Shown here piece by piece: positions 10,503-22,105 of a stretch of DNA of 64,000 nucleotides. The stretch is from NCBI GenBank assembly GCA_037974665.1, contig CM075767.1, forward strand, positions 4,001,501-4,065,500, written 5' to 3'. The notes beneath the pieces are model-generated. The model saw only the letters and a list, made by a program, of their open reading frames with translations, was not told where the DNA came from and did no database searches. Numbering within the stretch: the stretch's first letter is position 1; each line of letters opens with the position of its first letter. Position numbers and translations under genes: made by a program. Source of the stretch: Ehretia macrophylla (taxonomy: Eukaryota > Streptophyta > Magnoliopsida > Boraginales > Ehretiaceae).

Positions 10503-12833
10503 AACTGGAACAGGTAATGTTTCCTTGGGAAATATCTTTTTCCACTAACTAAGTTAGTGGAATTGCCTAGGAAACATCTACACAATATATACATAACGCA
10601 TAATACCAGAAAAAGATGATTGAAGTCATCTTCTTCTTTATCTAGCTTTGGTTTAGCCATGGTGAAAGAAAAGAAGAGAGAAAAATTTTCTTCAAAATTC
10701 TTCTTGCGTGCTCAATCCAACACCCAAGTAAGCTAGCACTAAAACTTTGGAGTTGGAAGGAAACCCATTATATGCTTGTGTGGACCTACTAGGACTCTTG
10801 CATGTATAAGAGATGATGTCTTCATCAAGTGTTCATTTTGGGCTCCATGACTAGGCTTCAAGAGGTATATTCTTTGTCTACCTCTTGTATATAAATATAT
10901 TTGCTATATTTGTTTTGGATATGTTAATTACATGATATGAAGATTGGGATATTGCACGAGCTTTGATCTTCTAGAAATTTTTGAATTTCATGTTTTTGCT
11001 TCCGCTAATTTCATAGCTAGATAATGTTCATATCCAAAATGGTCATTTCAATAAGGAGATGTGTTTTCTTACTCAATGGATAAGATCCCACGATTTGATG
11101 GATAAGGGCCCTATCTAGTTTCTAACATGTTGGCTTTTTTACTTATCATCTTAGTTGGGCTTTGTGGGTGTGATACCTCAGACTAAGCGTATAGATATTT
11201 TATTTAATTGTATATATTTATTTTATTAAATTGCATAATTTTTTAAAAACGTGAAATGGTGACCGTTTACATTCATTTAATTTATATTTAATTGACTTGC
11301 CCGAAATAATTATTTTATTATTTTATTTACTAGAATTTATTTTACTAACATTTAAATTGATTTAATTTCATTTATTGAATGCGAAGCCCCAGACCCAGGA
11401 ATAATCAATTTAGTATTATTACCGTTTGTATTTATTTAAATTGCATTTAATTGATTTACGTGCAATAATTAATTTACCATTTTCATTATTTAAATTTATT
11501 TAATTTAAATTTAAATGATTTGCCACGGACAATTACCTTATTATTTTATTTATTTAAATCTATTTTTACATACCTTTAAATTAGTTTGTTTTACTGTTTG
11601 AATGAGGAGCCCGGGCCCAGAAGTGAACGAACTATTTGATGATTTTTCTTAATAATTGCATTTATTTAATTTGCATCTAATTGATTACATGAAATAAATA
11701 ATTTGTTATTTTATTATTATTATTTGAATCGTTGGTTGCATTGTAGAATTCGATAACAAATTTATCATATCTATTATCTAATTGGTGAACTAGTGGCATA
11801 CTAGAAATATCTACCTATCTTGACTTCATTGGCTTGCATTTGGACCACACATTTCAACAAAAATAAAAAATAAATAAACAAAGACACAGACACACATGGC
11901 TCATGCATACACTACACATACAACAAATAAAATCAACCAATACACTACTCACCACCACCAATCGGTCTAGCTAAAAAAAGAAGAAGAGAGAAGTAGAGAG
12001 TCGGCGGGAAGAAGAAAGGAAGGAGAGGAAGAAAAAGAGGAAGAAAGAGAGAAGAAACAAGGCCTTTTATCTTGAATTGAAACTCTATTTTGCATCTTTT
12101 AGCTTAATCAAGGTTAGGGGTTTGCATTTATGTGCCATTTCTTGCATTTTTTATAGTTGAAAGTTTATGTAAGTTATGAAATAGGATGATCTAATCTTGG
12201 TTTTAGCTAGTTAATTTGATTGAAGTATAGATTATGTGAAATATAGGTGTTAATGCTACCTATACTTGTAGATTCATGCATTATTTGTTGTTGTTGTTGA
12301 TGTTGGAAGAAGATTGTTCAATGCATGTAAAGTGTTTGTTTTTATGTCTAATAAGAAATTATTTTAGCTTATTATCTAGTTACAATCCAAAACAAGTGAA
12401 TAATACAAGTTATGAACAATAAAAAAATTAAATAAAAGTGTGTGTGAGTGTGTTTGGCTGGCTGTCGGCGCCAGCATGGCTGTGTACCGCCGATGCTGGT
12501 GGCCTGAGTAGGTTGCTGGTGACTTTGAGCTGCTATGTTTTCCTTTCCTTCTTTTCTATTGTTGTGCAATGAAGGCAAGGTATGCATATGTCAAAATGTT
12601 AGTTGGTTTGGCTTGTGTTTAGCTATGCAATGTACGATAAATACTAGCTTAATTATGATTAACTTAGCTTGAGTTTATTATGAATGTTCTAATTATAATG
12701 TTTCTAGCTTGTAAGTTGGTTGAATGATTATTGAAAATAGAATTAAGTTAGTTAATGTACAAGTTTTAGCCTTGGAGATAAGGGAATATCTGAATTGATT
12801 ACATAGTCATGTATTAGCTAAAGCTTAAATGAC

Positions 12834-13195
12834 TTTTTTTTTTGTTAATTCAGTGGGATTTTATTGATAGAAAATGAAAAAGTACATCAAAGTACAAACT
12901 GCATGACAAGAGAAAATCAAATCGGTCGCAGACCGTAAGCAAATAAAAAAATGAAACAACAACAACAACATCATTGAGTTTTTTGATCAGGTGGTCTTCC
13001 ATTGAAGATGCCTTGGACTGCCCGAGTGTAGTCGAAAGAGGATTTAACTCTTGAAGTTGAGGCAACAGAATTTTCCTTGCTAGAAGAACTGAAATTTGAA
13101 ATGACTTTGCCTGCAGCAGTTGTAAAATTTTTGTCTTTAGAAGTGTTAATTGAGCTAAGACTTGTGCTAGTAAAGGGTTGGAGTGGAATTGAGAT
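12834..13195 (-). mobile_element. LINE-2: 5'-truncated ORF1 LINE 3' end
   Basis: The minus strand ends in a poly(A) seen as T's from 12834, followed by 'gttaattcag' and then the shared 3' UTR ('gtacatcaaagtac', 'cggtcgcagaccg'). The tail of ORF1 (PPD.. ending) lies near 12970-13195 and is closest to LINE-3 at 18264-18464. It lies inside solo LTR J. The 5' limit is approximate and I could not fix a target duplication. Confidence 0.75.
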
Positions 13196-13650
13196 AACTA
13201 TATATTTCTTGTGTTAATGGAGCTTAACTTCTATCCGGCTATAAACTTCCAATTGAAAGGATTCTAACTTAGAGTTACAAACTAAAATGTTAGAAACATT
13301 AGTGAGCTAGTTAACTCGCTTTCTTGTTCTTTTTTCCTTTAGTGCAATGTAATATGTTTATGTATTATAATAGTGCTTTATATGTTGGCCAAAAGTCATA
13401 ATTATAGTTAACTTACTCTTAGCTTATTTTCTTAAGTATAATGTTTATACCTATAAGTTGTTAGCTAGATATGAGTTAAGTTTTTGTTGAGCTACATCCT
13501 TGTGTAAACTAGTGGCTAGTGGAAGAGAGAAAATGTATGAGTTAATAGCTCAATTGGTTGATTGCGTTATTATGATAGAAGTGCTTTGGAATACTTATAA
13601 TTACTTAAATCTTAAACATGTTACAAAGTGCTTTACGTGTTTAATTGTTA

Positions 13651-13678
13651 GAGGGGCAACCTACTTTGTTATCCCCTC
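13651..13678 (+). other. LTR hairpin 1 in J (loop CTACTTT)
   Basis: Stem GAGGGG..AAC pairs with GTT..CCCCTC around the loop CTACTTT. The equivalents in other LTRs have different stems with the same loop (see 15783, 32383, 50256 and 57505). It lies about 1 kb before the LTR end. Confidence 0.6.
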
Positions 13679-14195
13679 ACTTTAAGTGTTTATCGGATTG
13701 GTTTTTCCTTGGATTCCTAGATACTATCGAGTGTATTCTCATATCTATCGTTATCATTATCGTGGTTGCACAACCATTTCGGGACCGATGTGTTGGGCCT
13801 CCTTGGGCAGCATTGGGCTTGGCAGTGGTAGCTCGACCTTCGTACACTATTCCCTCTCTCGCTTGGGCCCTTGTTCCTTATAGAGTTGGGTTGTAGGATA
13901 ACGGGGTATTACATCCAGAGTACTCCCGTTCTGGCTATGTTATCGTTATCATTATCGTATCGTGATCGAGATTGAGATTGTGATCTTGTTCGTGATCATG
14001 GTTCGTGGCTCGGGCTTGTGATCGTGATCGTATCCTTTCTGAATATGTGTTATTATTTATAAGGCTTAAAGGTTTGTTTCATAGTAATGTATATTCTCGT
14101 GTTATTAATGTATTCTTGTGTTCTTTATATAGCTTGTTTATATGCATTGCACAAAAAGGGTTTCAAAACCTCCCTGCATTTATCCTCCCTCACTA

Positions 14196-14235
14196 AGCAT
14201 GTGTATGCTCACCCCGTTTGCTTTACCATTTCCAG
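14196..14235 (+). other. LTR hairpin 2 and CAG site in J
   Basis: AGCAT pairs with ATGCT around a GTGT loop. It follows 'ccctcact' and is followed by a pyrimidine-rich stretch and 'ttccag'. The same arrangement with other stem sequences is seen in A, B, C, D and F. Confidence 0.55.
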
Positions 14236-15271
14236 AGAGGCCTGAAGGTTCTCAAGATAGAATTTGAAGTACTTGTCTTGCTTGCATGAAAAGTGGATGA
14301 TGACTTGCTATGATCAAGAAGACGTTTTAGTTCTTGTTTCTTTGGGATGTAATCTTATTCTTTGAACTTGTAATAAACTAGAGTAGTTAGAATCCTATTA
14401 CTTAGAAGATTTATTTTTCATGTCTTACTTAGTTTAATCTTTTCTTGCTAAGGTTAGGATAAAGAATTCTATGTTTGGCATGCTGTAGTTGAGTCAGACT
14501 TTGGATTTGTGTTACGGTCCAACTGTTGCTGGCATTTGTATTTTGTTTGCAGGTGTTGGTTTGGCCTAAGTACAAGAAAAACTCCGTCTGTTTTCTATCA
14601 TTTTCCGTACCTTTGGGTTTGGATTAGGGTCCTGATTCCTCATGGAATCAGGGCATTACAGTAGGCTTGTAACACTCCGATCCCTCACGAGACCGCAGCC
14701 CCGATCAAAAACCCGAGGTCACGAAAATCGAGAGAAAACGGATAGAGTTTTTCCTGTTTCCTTGCCTATTTACAACTTGCACACTAAAGAAATAGCCACA
14801 ACAATACTACACAAGCATTCACAACATCCCCATCCTCCTATAAACATAATTCTCCAAAACTCTAAGGTCATCTGAACCTTTCTACTACAACAATCTAAAC
14901 GTACAAGCTTGCATTTCTTATTAGTTACTGAGATACCATGATTTTAATTTCAATTATCATACCACTTTAATCTTTTCTACTTCATTTTCTTAGATTCTAA
15001 GTCAATCAACCATTCTCCAATTAATCCCAAACAAGCAAGCAAGTTAACTATTTAATAAAGAAAAACATTAGAGTTATTACCTGCTATCTACAATTGTCTA
15101 ATCATACAAGTCTTTAAGCTTTTCATTACAACCTTCAAAGATAACCACAAATACATACAAGACCATAAGGTCTCAAAATATATCACAAACATAAAATGAA
15201 CACATTCCTCTACATCTAGCACACTGATTGAGCAAATAAGACACACAACAAGCAATTCCATCTCAGTTCCA

Positions 15272-15314
15272 CCTGAAACATGTTAAAAGGATGAATGAGC
15301 AAACACAGTTACTC
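15272..15314 (-). other. LTR hairpin 2 and CAG site in Gypsy-F
   Basis: On the minus strand, GAGTAAC pairs with TTTGCTC (one G-U) after 'cccttact'. It is followed by 'cattcatccttttaac' and ATGTTTCAGG. The CAG is at 15275-15273. Confidence 0.55.
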
Positions 15315-15782
15315 AGTAAGGGAAGGGATACGGTTAACCAGGGCGTTTTCAAAAATCCTTTCGTGCAATGCAACAGTTTAACACAAGAAAATAGTAGCGA
15401 AACAATAAGAAACAATTAAGCAATTAAATACCACACATACTAAAAGGATACGATTTTGATAACCCCAAACACTCCAAAGTCTTGATCTCGATCACGAACC
15501 TCGATCCACGAACCACGAACTCGATCAATGTGCCGGCATAAACCCAAAACACTCTAGTGGGTGTACTCCGGATATACCCCGAAATCCTAAGACCCTATAC
15601 CCCCTGGCGTTCTTTGGACCAGACGAGTAAGGGATTGGGACTATGGTAGCTGAGGTATACCGACAAGCTCGATGCCGCTTGGCTTCCTTGACACTACTAT
15701 GCCCAAATGGTTGCACAACCAGTATCGATAACAATTATAACACACACAATTCGATAAGCACATAAACCGATAAGCACGCAAT

Positions 15783-15807
15783 GAGGACAACAAAAGAGGT
15801 TGTCCTC
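15783..15807 (-). other. LTR hairpin 1 in Gypsy-F
   Basis: A perfect 9-base stem, GAGGACAAC with GTTGTCCTC, around a 7-base loop (CTCTTTT on the minus strand). It is the equivalent of the CTACTTT hairpins of other LTRs and lies about 1.1 kb from the LTR end. Confidence 0.65.
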
Positions 15808-16443
15808 GCACCTAAGCAGTTATAAGCAATATAGTTTTAAACATGTTCTAACCCAATACAATAGCTCAATTACTTATTAACCACACAATAATCATTATAA
15901 TACAAAGCGATAAATCAATTAAGATGTCAAGTAAGATGAATCCCTCACCTCTAGAAAGCCAAACATGTAGGAATCTGGCCAAGAACCCCTCCAATTCATC
16001 TCCAAAGCACCGATTCCCTTCAAATGCCATTACATAATACAATTAACCACTCACGAAAGAAATTATACATGCAATTAGAAATCAAGTAATCTACCTTTAA
16101 ACTATAACAAGCATTTGACACTATAAGCTCTTAACAACAAAACCTCACATATTCTAATCCATTCACTCAACTAACCCATTAGGCATCTTATAATAACCAT
16201 TTAACACCAAGGAACTCACTCTAGACTGCAACCAACACTTAGCATCAAAAGTCCAATTGATTAGTAACTCTCCCATATTTCAATCTATTCAACAAAACAA
16301 CTCAGTAACACCTCATAATCACTAGCCAACACAACCAACACCACTCAACACATCTATACATACACGGCCAACACAACACACACATGACCTCTTTTGCATT
16401 CTCCATTCGCACATTAATTCTAGCCCTATTCTAGTTAATTCAT

Positions 16444-18657
16444 GCCAACTTGACCGTAGGAATTGATGGTGAAACATTGGTCCCATATGCCACATCTGCT
16501 CAGCACAATGCACATGTTTCGAGTATGGACCCCAACAACTTGGCTTCCACTTTTGTAATGCCCGAAAACACTAATGAGTCCAATTCAGCAGCTTCTCAAA
16601 GGAAAAATTTGCATATGCCCGTAGGCCACAATGCTGGGAAAATACATGAGCAAATGGCCTCTTGGAATTTAAACTTGGCTGATTCTCTTAATATTGTTAA
16701 TGGCCAACATTTGGGCCCACAATCACATGGGGTGAATGCGGACACATTGCCAAAGAATCAGATTGCTCTTGTTAACGTTGGAAGTCAAAATTCACCAAAA
16801 GATGCTCATGACCATGTTGCAGCCATCCTCCAAGGTGATCATGTGATTTCTCCACTTGCTGAAAAGTCCAATAACGTGGGCCATCATGCTGAAAAATTCC
16901 ACTCCAGCCATCCTCATCTTGTTGACAATAGTGGTGTGGTCCTGCCTTTACATGTCCAGCTGTAAAGTTCTAACATTCAGAATCAATTGAATGTCGAAAA
17001 TTATTCCAATGGTCAACATAATTTGAAACCAGTTATTCCTCCTCACTTGAATCATCTTGTTGGTGATCCATTTGGCCAAAATCTTCCAGCTCTTTTCAAC
17101 AATGGTCTCTTTGCTAATTTACAAAATGAGTTTCCTCCCCTACAGCAAAATTTTTCTAAACTTGCTGAAGCTCATGGTGCTACACAAGAAGGACTTAGAA
17201 CCAACCTCAGCTCTGTTTGGGGTCAAAATGGTAACAACAGTGCAGGTCTTATCACCAACAATTAGAAGGAGCACTTTTTGGGTGGTTTAAACGATTCACT
17301 CAAATTGGACTACTTTGACAAATTTGAAATCTCGGATGGGCGAACAATCGCACACTAGAATTGCTACCTTTTGGTCAATTTATCGGTAAGCCTCCCCCAT
17401 TTTTCTTAATTAGAAGAATGCTCGACACTCAATGGAATAAATTTGGACATGTCGACATTCAATCCAATGACTTTGGGTTATATGTGTTTCGGTTTGAATC
17501 ACAAGCTTCCTGTGATCGGGTGATGCAAGAACTATGGCATGTCTACCACCATCCCCTTCTCCTCAGACGACGGGAAATGGGCCTTCAACTGATTAACATT
17601 AATTGTGATAGGGTTCCAATGTGGTTAAAACTTCGAAATGTCCCATTTGATTTACTTACCAAAGATGGTCTCAGTTATGTTTCCAGCACAATTGGAATCC
17701 CTCTTCAGATGGATTCGAAAACGGCCTCCCGTTCTCACCTCGGGTATGCTAGAGTCTGTGTTGAAATGAATATCCAAAAGAATCTTCTAGGCAGAACCTT
17801 TGTTGAGATCCCTAAAGGAGGATTGGCAGAAATTGAGATTGATTATGATTGGACTCCACTCAAATGTTCTCATTGCAACGTTGTTGGACATGACACATCA
17901 TTATGTCCTAATTCTATTGAGGAGAAAGTTAATGAGAATGTTACTAGTTCAAATTTGGATTGCATTGATGCTAGAAAGAAATCGAGAAGGAGACGTGGTG
18001 CTTCCCGCAAAGTGAATACGGGTAATGTAAATAGATTTAATGCTCTTAATATTATTGATGAAGATAATGGTGAACCTTCTCTTGATCGATCTCAGAGGAA
18101 CAATTCTAAATCTAGAAATCTTGGCAATCATCAATCTTTAGGTACGGGAGTTTACCATGGACAACCAAAGTCCCAAAAGGAACAGGTCACTTCTGCCAAC
18201 CCTTCAAATGGGACTAATGTGAGTGTCCCTAAGTTTTAAAATTCTGATAACCAAGCTCAGAAAATGTCAGTCACTCCGTTCCCACCACAAGGTTTTAAAG
18301 AGAAAAATTTCATGGCTGCTGCAGGCAAAGTCATTTCAAATTTTAATTCTTTTGGCAAGGAACATTCCGTTGCCTCAACTTCAAGAGTTAATACCTCTTT
18401 CGACTACTCTCGGGCAATCCAAGGTATCTTCGATGGAAGACCCCCTGATCGATCAACTCATTGATGCTGATGCTGTTGTTTAGTTTGTCCGTTTTCATGT
18501 TTTTTGTTGCCTTCGGTCTGCAACCAATTTAGCTTTCGCTTATTTTTGCATTGTTCTTGATTGTGACACCAGTTGTCATGCATTGTGTACTTTGATGTAC
18601 TTTTCCTTTTTCTTTCAATAAAATACCACTGAATTAACAAAGAAAAAAAAGCACTCT
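16444..18657 (+). mobile_element. LINE-3: ORF1 LINE copy inside Gypsy-F LTR
   Basis: It is on the plus strand and ends with the family 3' UTR ('gtactttgatgtac', 'tttcaataaaatacc', 'actgaattaac') and an A-run at 18642-18651. It is 5' truncated: the reading starts within the middle of ORF1 compared with LINE-1. ORF1 is followed directly by the 3' UTR, again with no ORF2. Both sides are Gypsy-F LTR sequence. A target duplication was not identified with confidence. Confidence 0.75.
16450..18464 (+). pseudogene. LINE-3 ORF1: DUF4283 and zinc knuckle
   Basis: The product resembles LINE-1 ORF1 over its whole length: GQFIGKPPPFFLIRRMLDTQ, then MWLKLRNVPFDLLTKDG, the knuckle CSHCNVVGHDTSLC (17864-17906, C-x2-C-x4-H-x4-C), basic KKSRRRRGASRK, and a tail ending GIFDGRPPDRSTH at 18464. 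The role expected of this family is to bind element RNA and escort it back to chromatin. The frame is interrupted by stops near 16963, 17263 and 18237, and by a frame change between about 17265 and 17361. It is a dead copy, clearly diverged from LINE-1, so the family has been active over some time. Confidence 0.75.
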
Positions 18658-20208
18658 AGACACTCCACAATAACTTATGACCTACAATCAAACTCTTCAT
18701 AGCACTCAAACACATGCATGACCTAAAACTACCAAAAGGTCCCTCTATGATCAATCAATTCTCCACAAGTTCAAATCACATTCTAGTAAATCCGAACATC
18801 GGACTAGTCAATCTAGCACTTATGATACCTATCCCAAACATCAAATCAAGTAATTAACCTCTAAACCACCAACACACATTATCAGCCCTTTGCATCCAAA
18901 CCACCCATAACAAACTCCAATCACATTCTATTCAATTTGTGCATCAATCTAGCTACTACAACATTTATGGAACCTAATGCAAGCACTAAAACAATCATTT
19001 GAGCCCAACTCACAAACTCGATAAAAATACTATTCTAGTGGTACACAAACAAGCCACAAACCTCACTCAAAGCTGTGGGAACTCACAATCCAACTATACC
19101 AATCCCACAAAGACACTTTATGATCCTTCTAAATGCAAAGAAACCTCGATTTAAACCACAACTATCAATAAACCCCGATTAGCCCCTTAGCACATTTGAA
19201 CTACAGCACCCTAAACCAATCAATAATTCGATACCATAAACACACCACGATCATTATTTCATACATTTAGGACACTAGAACACATCAAATTACACCCGGC
19301 TAACACTTTGCGATTAAGGTCCCTTTGGTTCCAATCAATATTTTCCAATTCCAAGCTATGTTCTAACCAATTTAACATCACATTTACCTTCCTAGACATT
19401 TATGGCACCTACTAGAAGCATCAAAACACACATTGCAAACATAGTTCAAAAATTGAAGAAAAATACTATTCAATACTATTCAATCATCTTCTTCAATGAG
19501 CCAACACCATTTCTAGCCAATACAAATGCAATATAACTTCAAAAGTTTGTTCTACACACTAAATAATAAGCAATACAAGCAATTATAACCATAAATTGAG
19601 CATATAGAAAAAATCTATAAAATTTCCATAAACCAGATAAAAGCTCTAATGACACAAAAGAAAAAATCCCTCACCGAAACAAGGTTGTAGAAGGTTGGAG
19701 ATGATCTAGCAAGGCTCTAATGCATACCTAACCAAGCTCCAAGGATCAAAATAGCAAAATCCAATTTTTTCCCCATTTTCTTGCTTGGGCCGATTTTGCC
19801 CTATTTTTTTCTATGTTTGTGTCTTTTTTTTGTTGATTGGGTTATATGAGTTAAGTTCGGTCAATGGGTCATGGGTTGGTGGGTCAGTGGGTCAAGCCAA
19901 GTTAAGTTGGTTGCCAATAGTTGAAAAAAGTGAAAGCTAATCACTTAAATGCTAAACTAAAATGCTGAAAATACTATTCATTGAGGACACTTGAACATTT
20001 TATATCTAACACTCCCGATATGCTATGCATGAAATTCCAATTCCTCATTAATGAAAAGTAACATGGGAAAAATGCAAAACGAAGAAAATAAAATAGTGAA
20101 AATTTTCTATGAATACTAACTATTCTTAAATAAGCATTTTAAGAAATAAATGCACACAATTATATGCAAAGGAATGTCATATGTGTGCACTCGTGCTCAG
20201 GCATTATA

Positions 20209-20960
20209 TCCTTCCCCCCCTTAAAACAATTGCGGCCTCACAATTCCTTTTCAGAAGAGGACTCCACATATACATCCTGAACACTTTGGAAGAGGACCTT
20301 AAATGCGAATATCATAGAAGATACTAAGAAGAAGTACCAAGAGAATACATCAACTAGAGCCATCCGATGGAAATCCCAGCAAGCAGCCAAAGAGAATTCC
20401 ACATGATAAATCCCGAACAAGAACGCCAAATAAAGGCTTCGAGTAAGAATTCAACTCTAGAAATCCGAATAAGAATCTCTTCGAATATGAACACCATATA
20501 AGAATTCCCAATATGTCCAGAGAAGAAATCCAAATACGAACATCAGAGTAAATACCGGATATCGCTGAATAAGAACTTCAAGCTAGAATTTTGAAAGAGA
20601 TTACCATGAAAATACCCAATGAGAATCCCAAACTTGCTTCTCAAAGTACTTCTTGTTGATCACTGATATGACTATGGTCGGTTCTGCTAGTCCACATCTA
20701 CAAGAGGTCTGCTTCTGGCTATCTTTATAGGGGGAGGGTTTACTTGCCAATTCAAGGGATAATGCATGTATACAATGGCTCATATAAGATAAACACTTAA
20801 TACTCATTATTACTATTTAAGGCAAATATACACCCAAGGGATCATTTAGATGCACAATTAATCACATAAATAAACATACCATATAGGGTTCACTTGTGTC
20901 TTAACTTAGGGATAATTGCAACACTTTGATACTTTCGATGCAATGTAGGAGAATATCGAA
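20209..20960 (-). mobile_element. Gypsy-F interior: purine tract, TTCTTATT-rich domain, leader remnant
   Basis: On the minus strand this ends in the purine tract (TTTTAAGGGGGGAAGGA, about 20230-20211) next to the LTR. Upstream, about 20600-20240 repeats variants of 'ATTCTTATTxGG', as in the interiors of B and D. Farther on (20800-20900) lies a stretch resembling the leader sequences after other Gypsy primer sites. No gag or pol part is seen. The right limit is approximate, and I cannot assign 20961-21113. Confidence 0.55.
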
Positions 20961-21560
20961 AAATAGAAGTTCAGACCCAAAATGATCCAAAATGCAAGTC
21001 AAGAAGTGAAAAATAGGGAAGCATGGGAACCAGTGGAAGAATGAAGTTCATAGAGAAGAAATTTGGCCGAAACCAGCGCGAAATTAGACTTGGAACATTG
21101 ACCTAGATGATCTTTGTAACGACCCGACTCCCTACGTGGAGCCCACGCAGAGTCTCACCAAGCCGTCACTACCACGATATTGTCTGCTATTGGCAATCCC
21201 TGGCCCGCAGGCACAGGGCCCTCATGGCTTTGTTTCTCCCATGGTCTCCCACGGGAAAAGGCCTCGTGGCTGATACAAGGACCCAAGCCCTTATATCCAG
21301 CTCTCTTACTTCCAAATCTTCCGATGTGGGATTGTGTTACCACAATCTTGAATAGTGACCTATGTCTGTTTTTTACGAATCATACCAGTTTTTCGAGTAG
21401 AAATGGCCATTTGAGCAAAACGCAGGACTTTGCTTTGCGCGCGGCGTGATTTTAGCCAAATTCCAATGTTTGGAGGGTCAAAACAGTGAAAAAGGCCTGA
21501 AAACGCCTCGGTCAATGCTCTGGTCAAAGTCAAAATTCAAGAGCCAAAAAGTCAGCAAAA

Positions 21561-21790
21561 GGGCACTCGAGCACCCCCTACTGGACTCTCGAGCGCCCCT
21601 CAGATAAATTTCCATAACGTTCTAAAAGAAAACATGTGGCGCAGAATTGACGACGGAGTAGATGCGCGCTCGAGCGCGCCTTACTGGCCCTCGGAAGTAA
21701 CACGTGGCATGCTACAATTCGACGGAATAGAAGCGTACTCGAGCATGCTAAACAGGCGCTCAAGCGCGCCTCTGATTTTTTGTCTATAAA
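21561..21790 (+). promoter_or_regulatory. G1 promoter: three CTCGAG-type pairs and TATA box
   Basis: Hexamers CTCGAG or one-base variants lie at 21566 and 21588, 21669 and 21690, 21738 and 21759. Each pair is 21-22 bases apart, about two DNA helical turns. The TATA box (tataaa) is at 21785, 26 bases after the last hexamer. A CACGTG core lies at 21702. The layout matches the second copy at 23013-23220. Confidence 0.65.
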
Positions 21791-21927
21791 TAGACCCCCC
21801 CTCCCTCCGAATTTTGTAATTAATTTTGGATTTTGGTTATTTTTAATCAATTTCTGAGTTAATTTTTGTTAGTTTTTTAGTTTTAGTTGTAGTTAATTAG
21901 TAGGATACGGGGGAAATCCCATCTAAG

Positions 21928-22105
21928 TAGTTCTTATTCGGGAAAATTTTGCCCGAATAGTTACTATTAGGGAGAAGTCTTACCAAGTAGTTATTATCCG
22001 GGGGAGGTTATGCCCGAATAGCTTTTAATAGGAAAGCTCTTATTCGGGGAAAACTCATCCTTAGTAGTTCTTATTTGGGAAAAATTATCTCCCCCCGAAT
22101 AGCTA
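21928..22105 (+). repeat. Five tandem units of about 30 bases with GGG..CCC dyads
   Basis: Units begin tagttcttattcggg (21928), tagttactattaggg (21958), tagttattatccggg (21988), tagcttttaatagg (22019, longer) and tagttcttatttggg (22064). Most end gcccgaa or similar, so each can fold as a small hairpin. It lies in the presumed transcribed leader of G1. One related unit is seen after the TATA box of G2, near 23340. Confidence 0.75.

Larger units (their letters stand above)
2881..10529 (-). mobile_element. LINE-0: old ORF1-type LINE, split by LINE-1
   Basis: Read on the minus strand, the 3' end is the T-run at 2881 followed by 'gttaattcag', the same 3' terminus as the four other LINE copies in this window. 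LINE-0 sequence covers 2881-3294 and resumes at 10266-10529, with LINE-1 between. Possible target duplication: aaatatc at 2874-2880 and 10530-10536, with some ambiguity from the poly(A). It is 5' truncated. The only coding part is the C-terminal section of an ORF1-like protein ending in REPPDWIDY; no endonuclease or RT part is present. Confidence 0.7.
1236..11013 (+). mobile_element. Copia-I 3' LTR, split by nested LINEs
   Basis: The LTR starts at 1236 with TGTTAGATATATGCCC, directly after a purine tract. This is a common plant Copia LTR start. Positions 1360-2470 share many blocks with 30410-31560 (for example 'catgactttggattaata' and 'acttgagaaattac'), so the repeat is dispersed. The likely end is near 11013, after a 'tttttgcttccgct' stretch typical of plant Copia LTR ends. 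LINE-0, LINE-1 and a Gypsy element occupy 2881-10529. No intact primer site is visible beyond 11013, so it may be a 3' or solo LTR. The 3' boundary is uncertain. Confidence 0.6.
11169..14660 (+). mobile_element. Probable solo Gypsy LTR J
   Basis: It starts TGTGATACCTCAGAC, like the D LTRs (TGTGATACCCAGACCC at 34171), and ends GGGCATTACA. It has near-duplicate 5-base flanks, gtggg (11164-11168) and gtagg (14661-14665). Inside are the family landmarks in the same order as in D and A: the CTACTTT hairpin (13651), a GGGGTA..ATCC block near 13900, 'cgtatccttt' near 14029, and the second hairpin with CAG near 14196-14235. No primer site follows the end and no purine tract precedes the start, so it is a solo LTR of about 3.1 kb once the LINE insertion is removed. 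Confidence 0.65.
14668..20208 (-). mobile_element. Gypsy-F 3' LTR (antisense), split by LINE-3
   Basis: Read on the minus strand, the LTR starts near 20208 (TATAATGCCTGAGCACG), directly after a purine tract (TTTTAAGGGGGGAAGGA). It ends at 14668 with GAGGGATCGGAGTGTTACA, the same 3' end style as B and D. Without LINE-3 it is about 3.3 kb. Both LTR hairpins are present (15783-15807 and 15297-15314). The right-hand half of the element (5' LTR) is not found. Together with 20209-20960 it is a broken, non-autonomous long-LTR element. Confidence 0.7.

Noticed and set aside
10541-10559. Palindrome ccactaactaagttagtgg
   Set aside because: A single isolated inverted repeat in Copia LTR sequence; no second copy with the same stem, no terminal repeat or target duplication of a DNA transposon.
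13735-14035. 'atcgttatc' and 'gatcgtgatcg' rich stretch as a possible regulatory array
   Set aside because: Simple-sequence drift inside solo LTR J; F and D have different sequence at the same place and spacing is irregular.
21560-21780. CRISPR-like spaced repeats
   Set aside because: The CTCGAG hexamers are too short and paired, with no 25-40 base repeat and no cas genes; the genome is a plant nuclear one.
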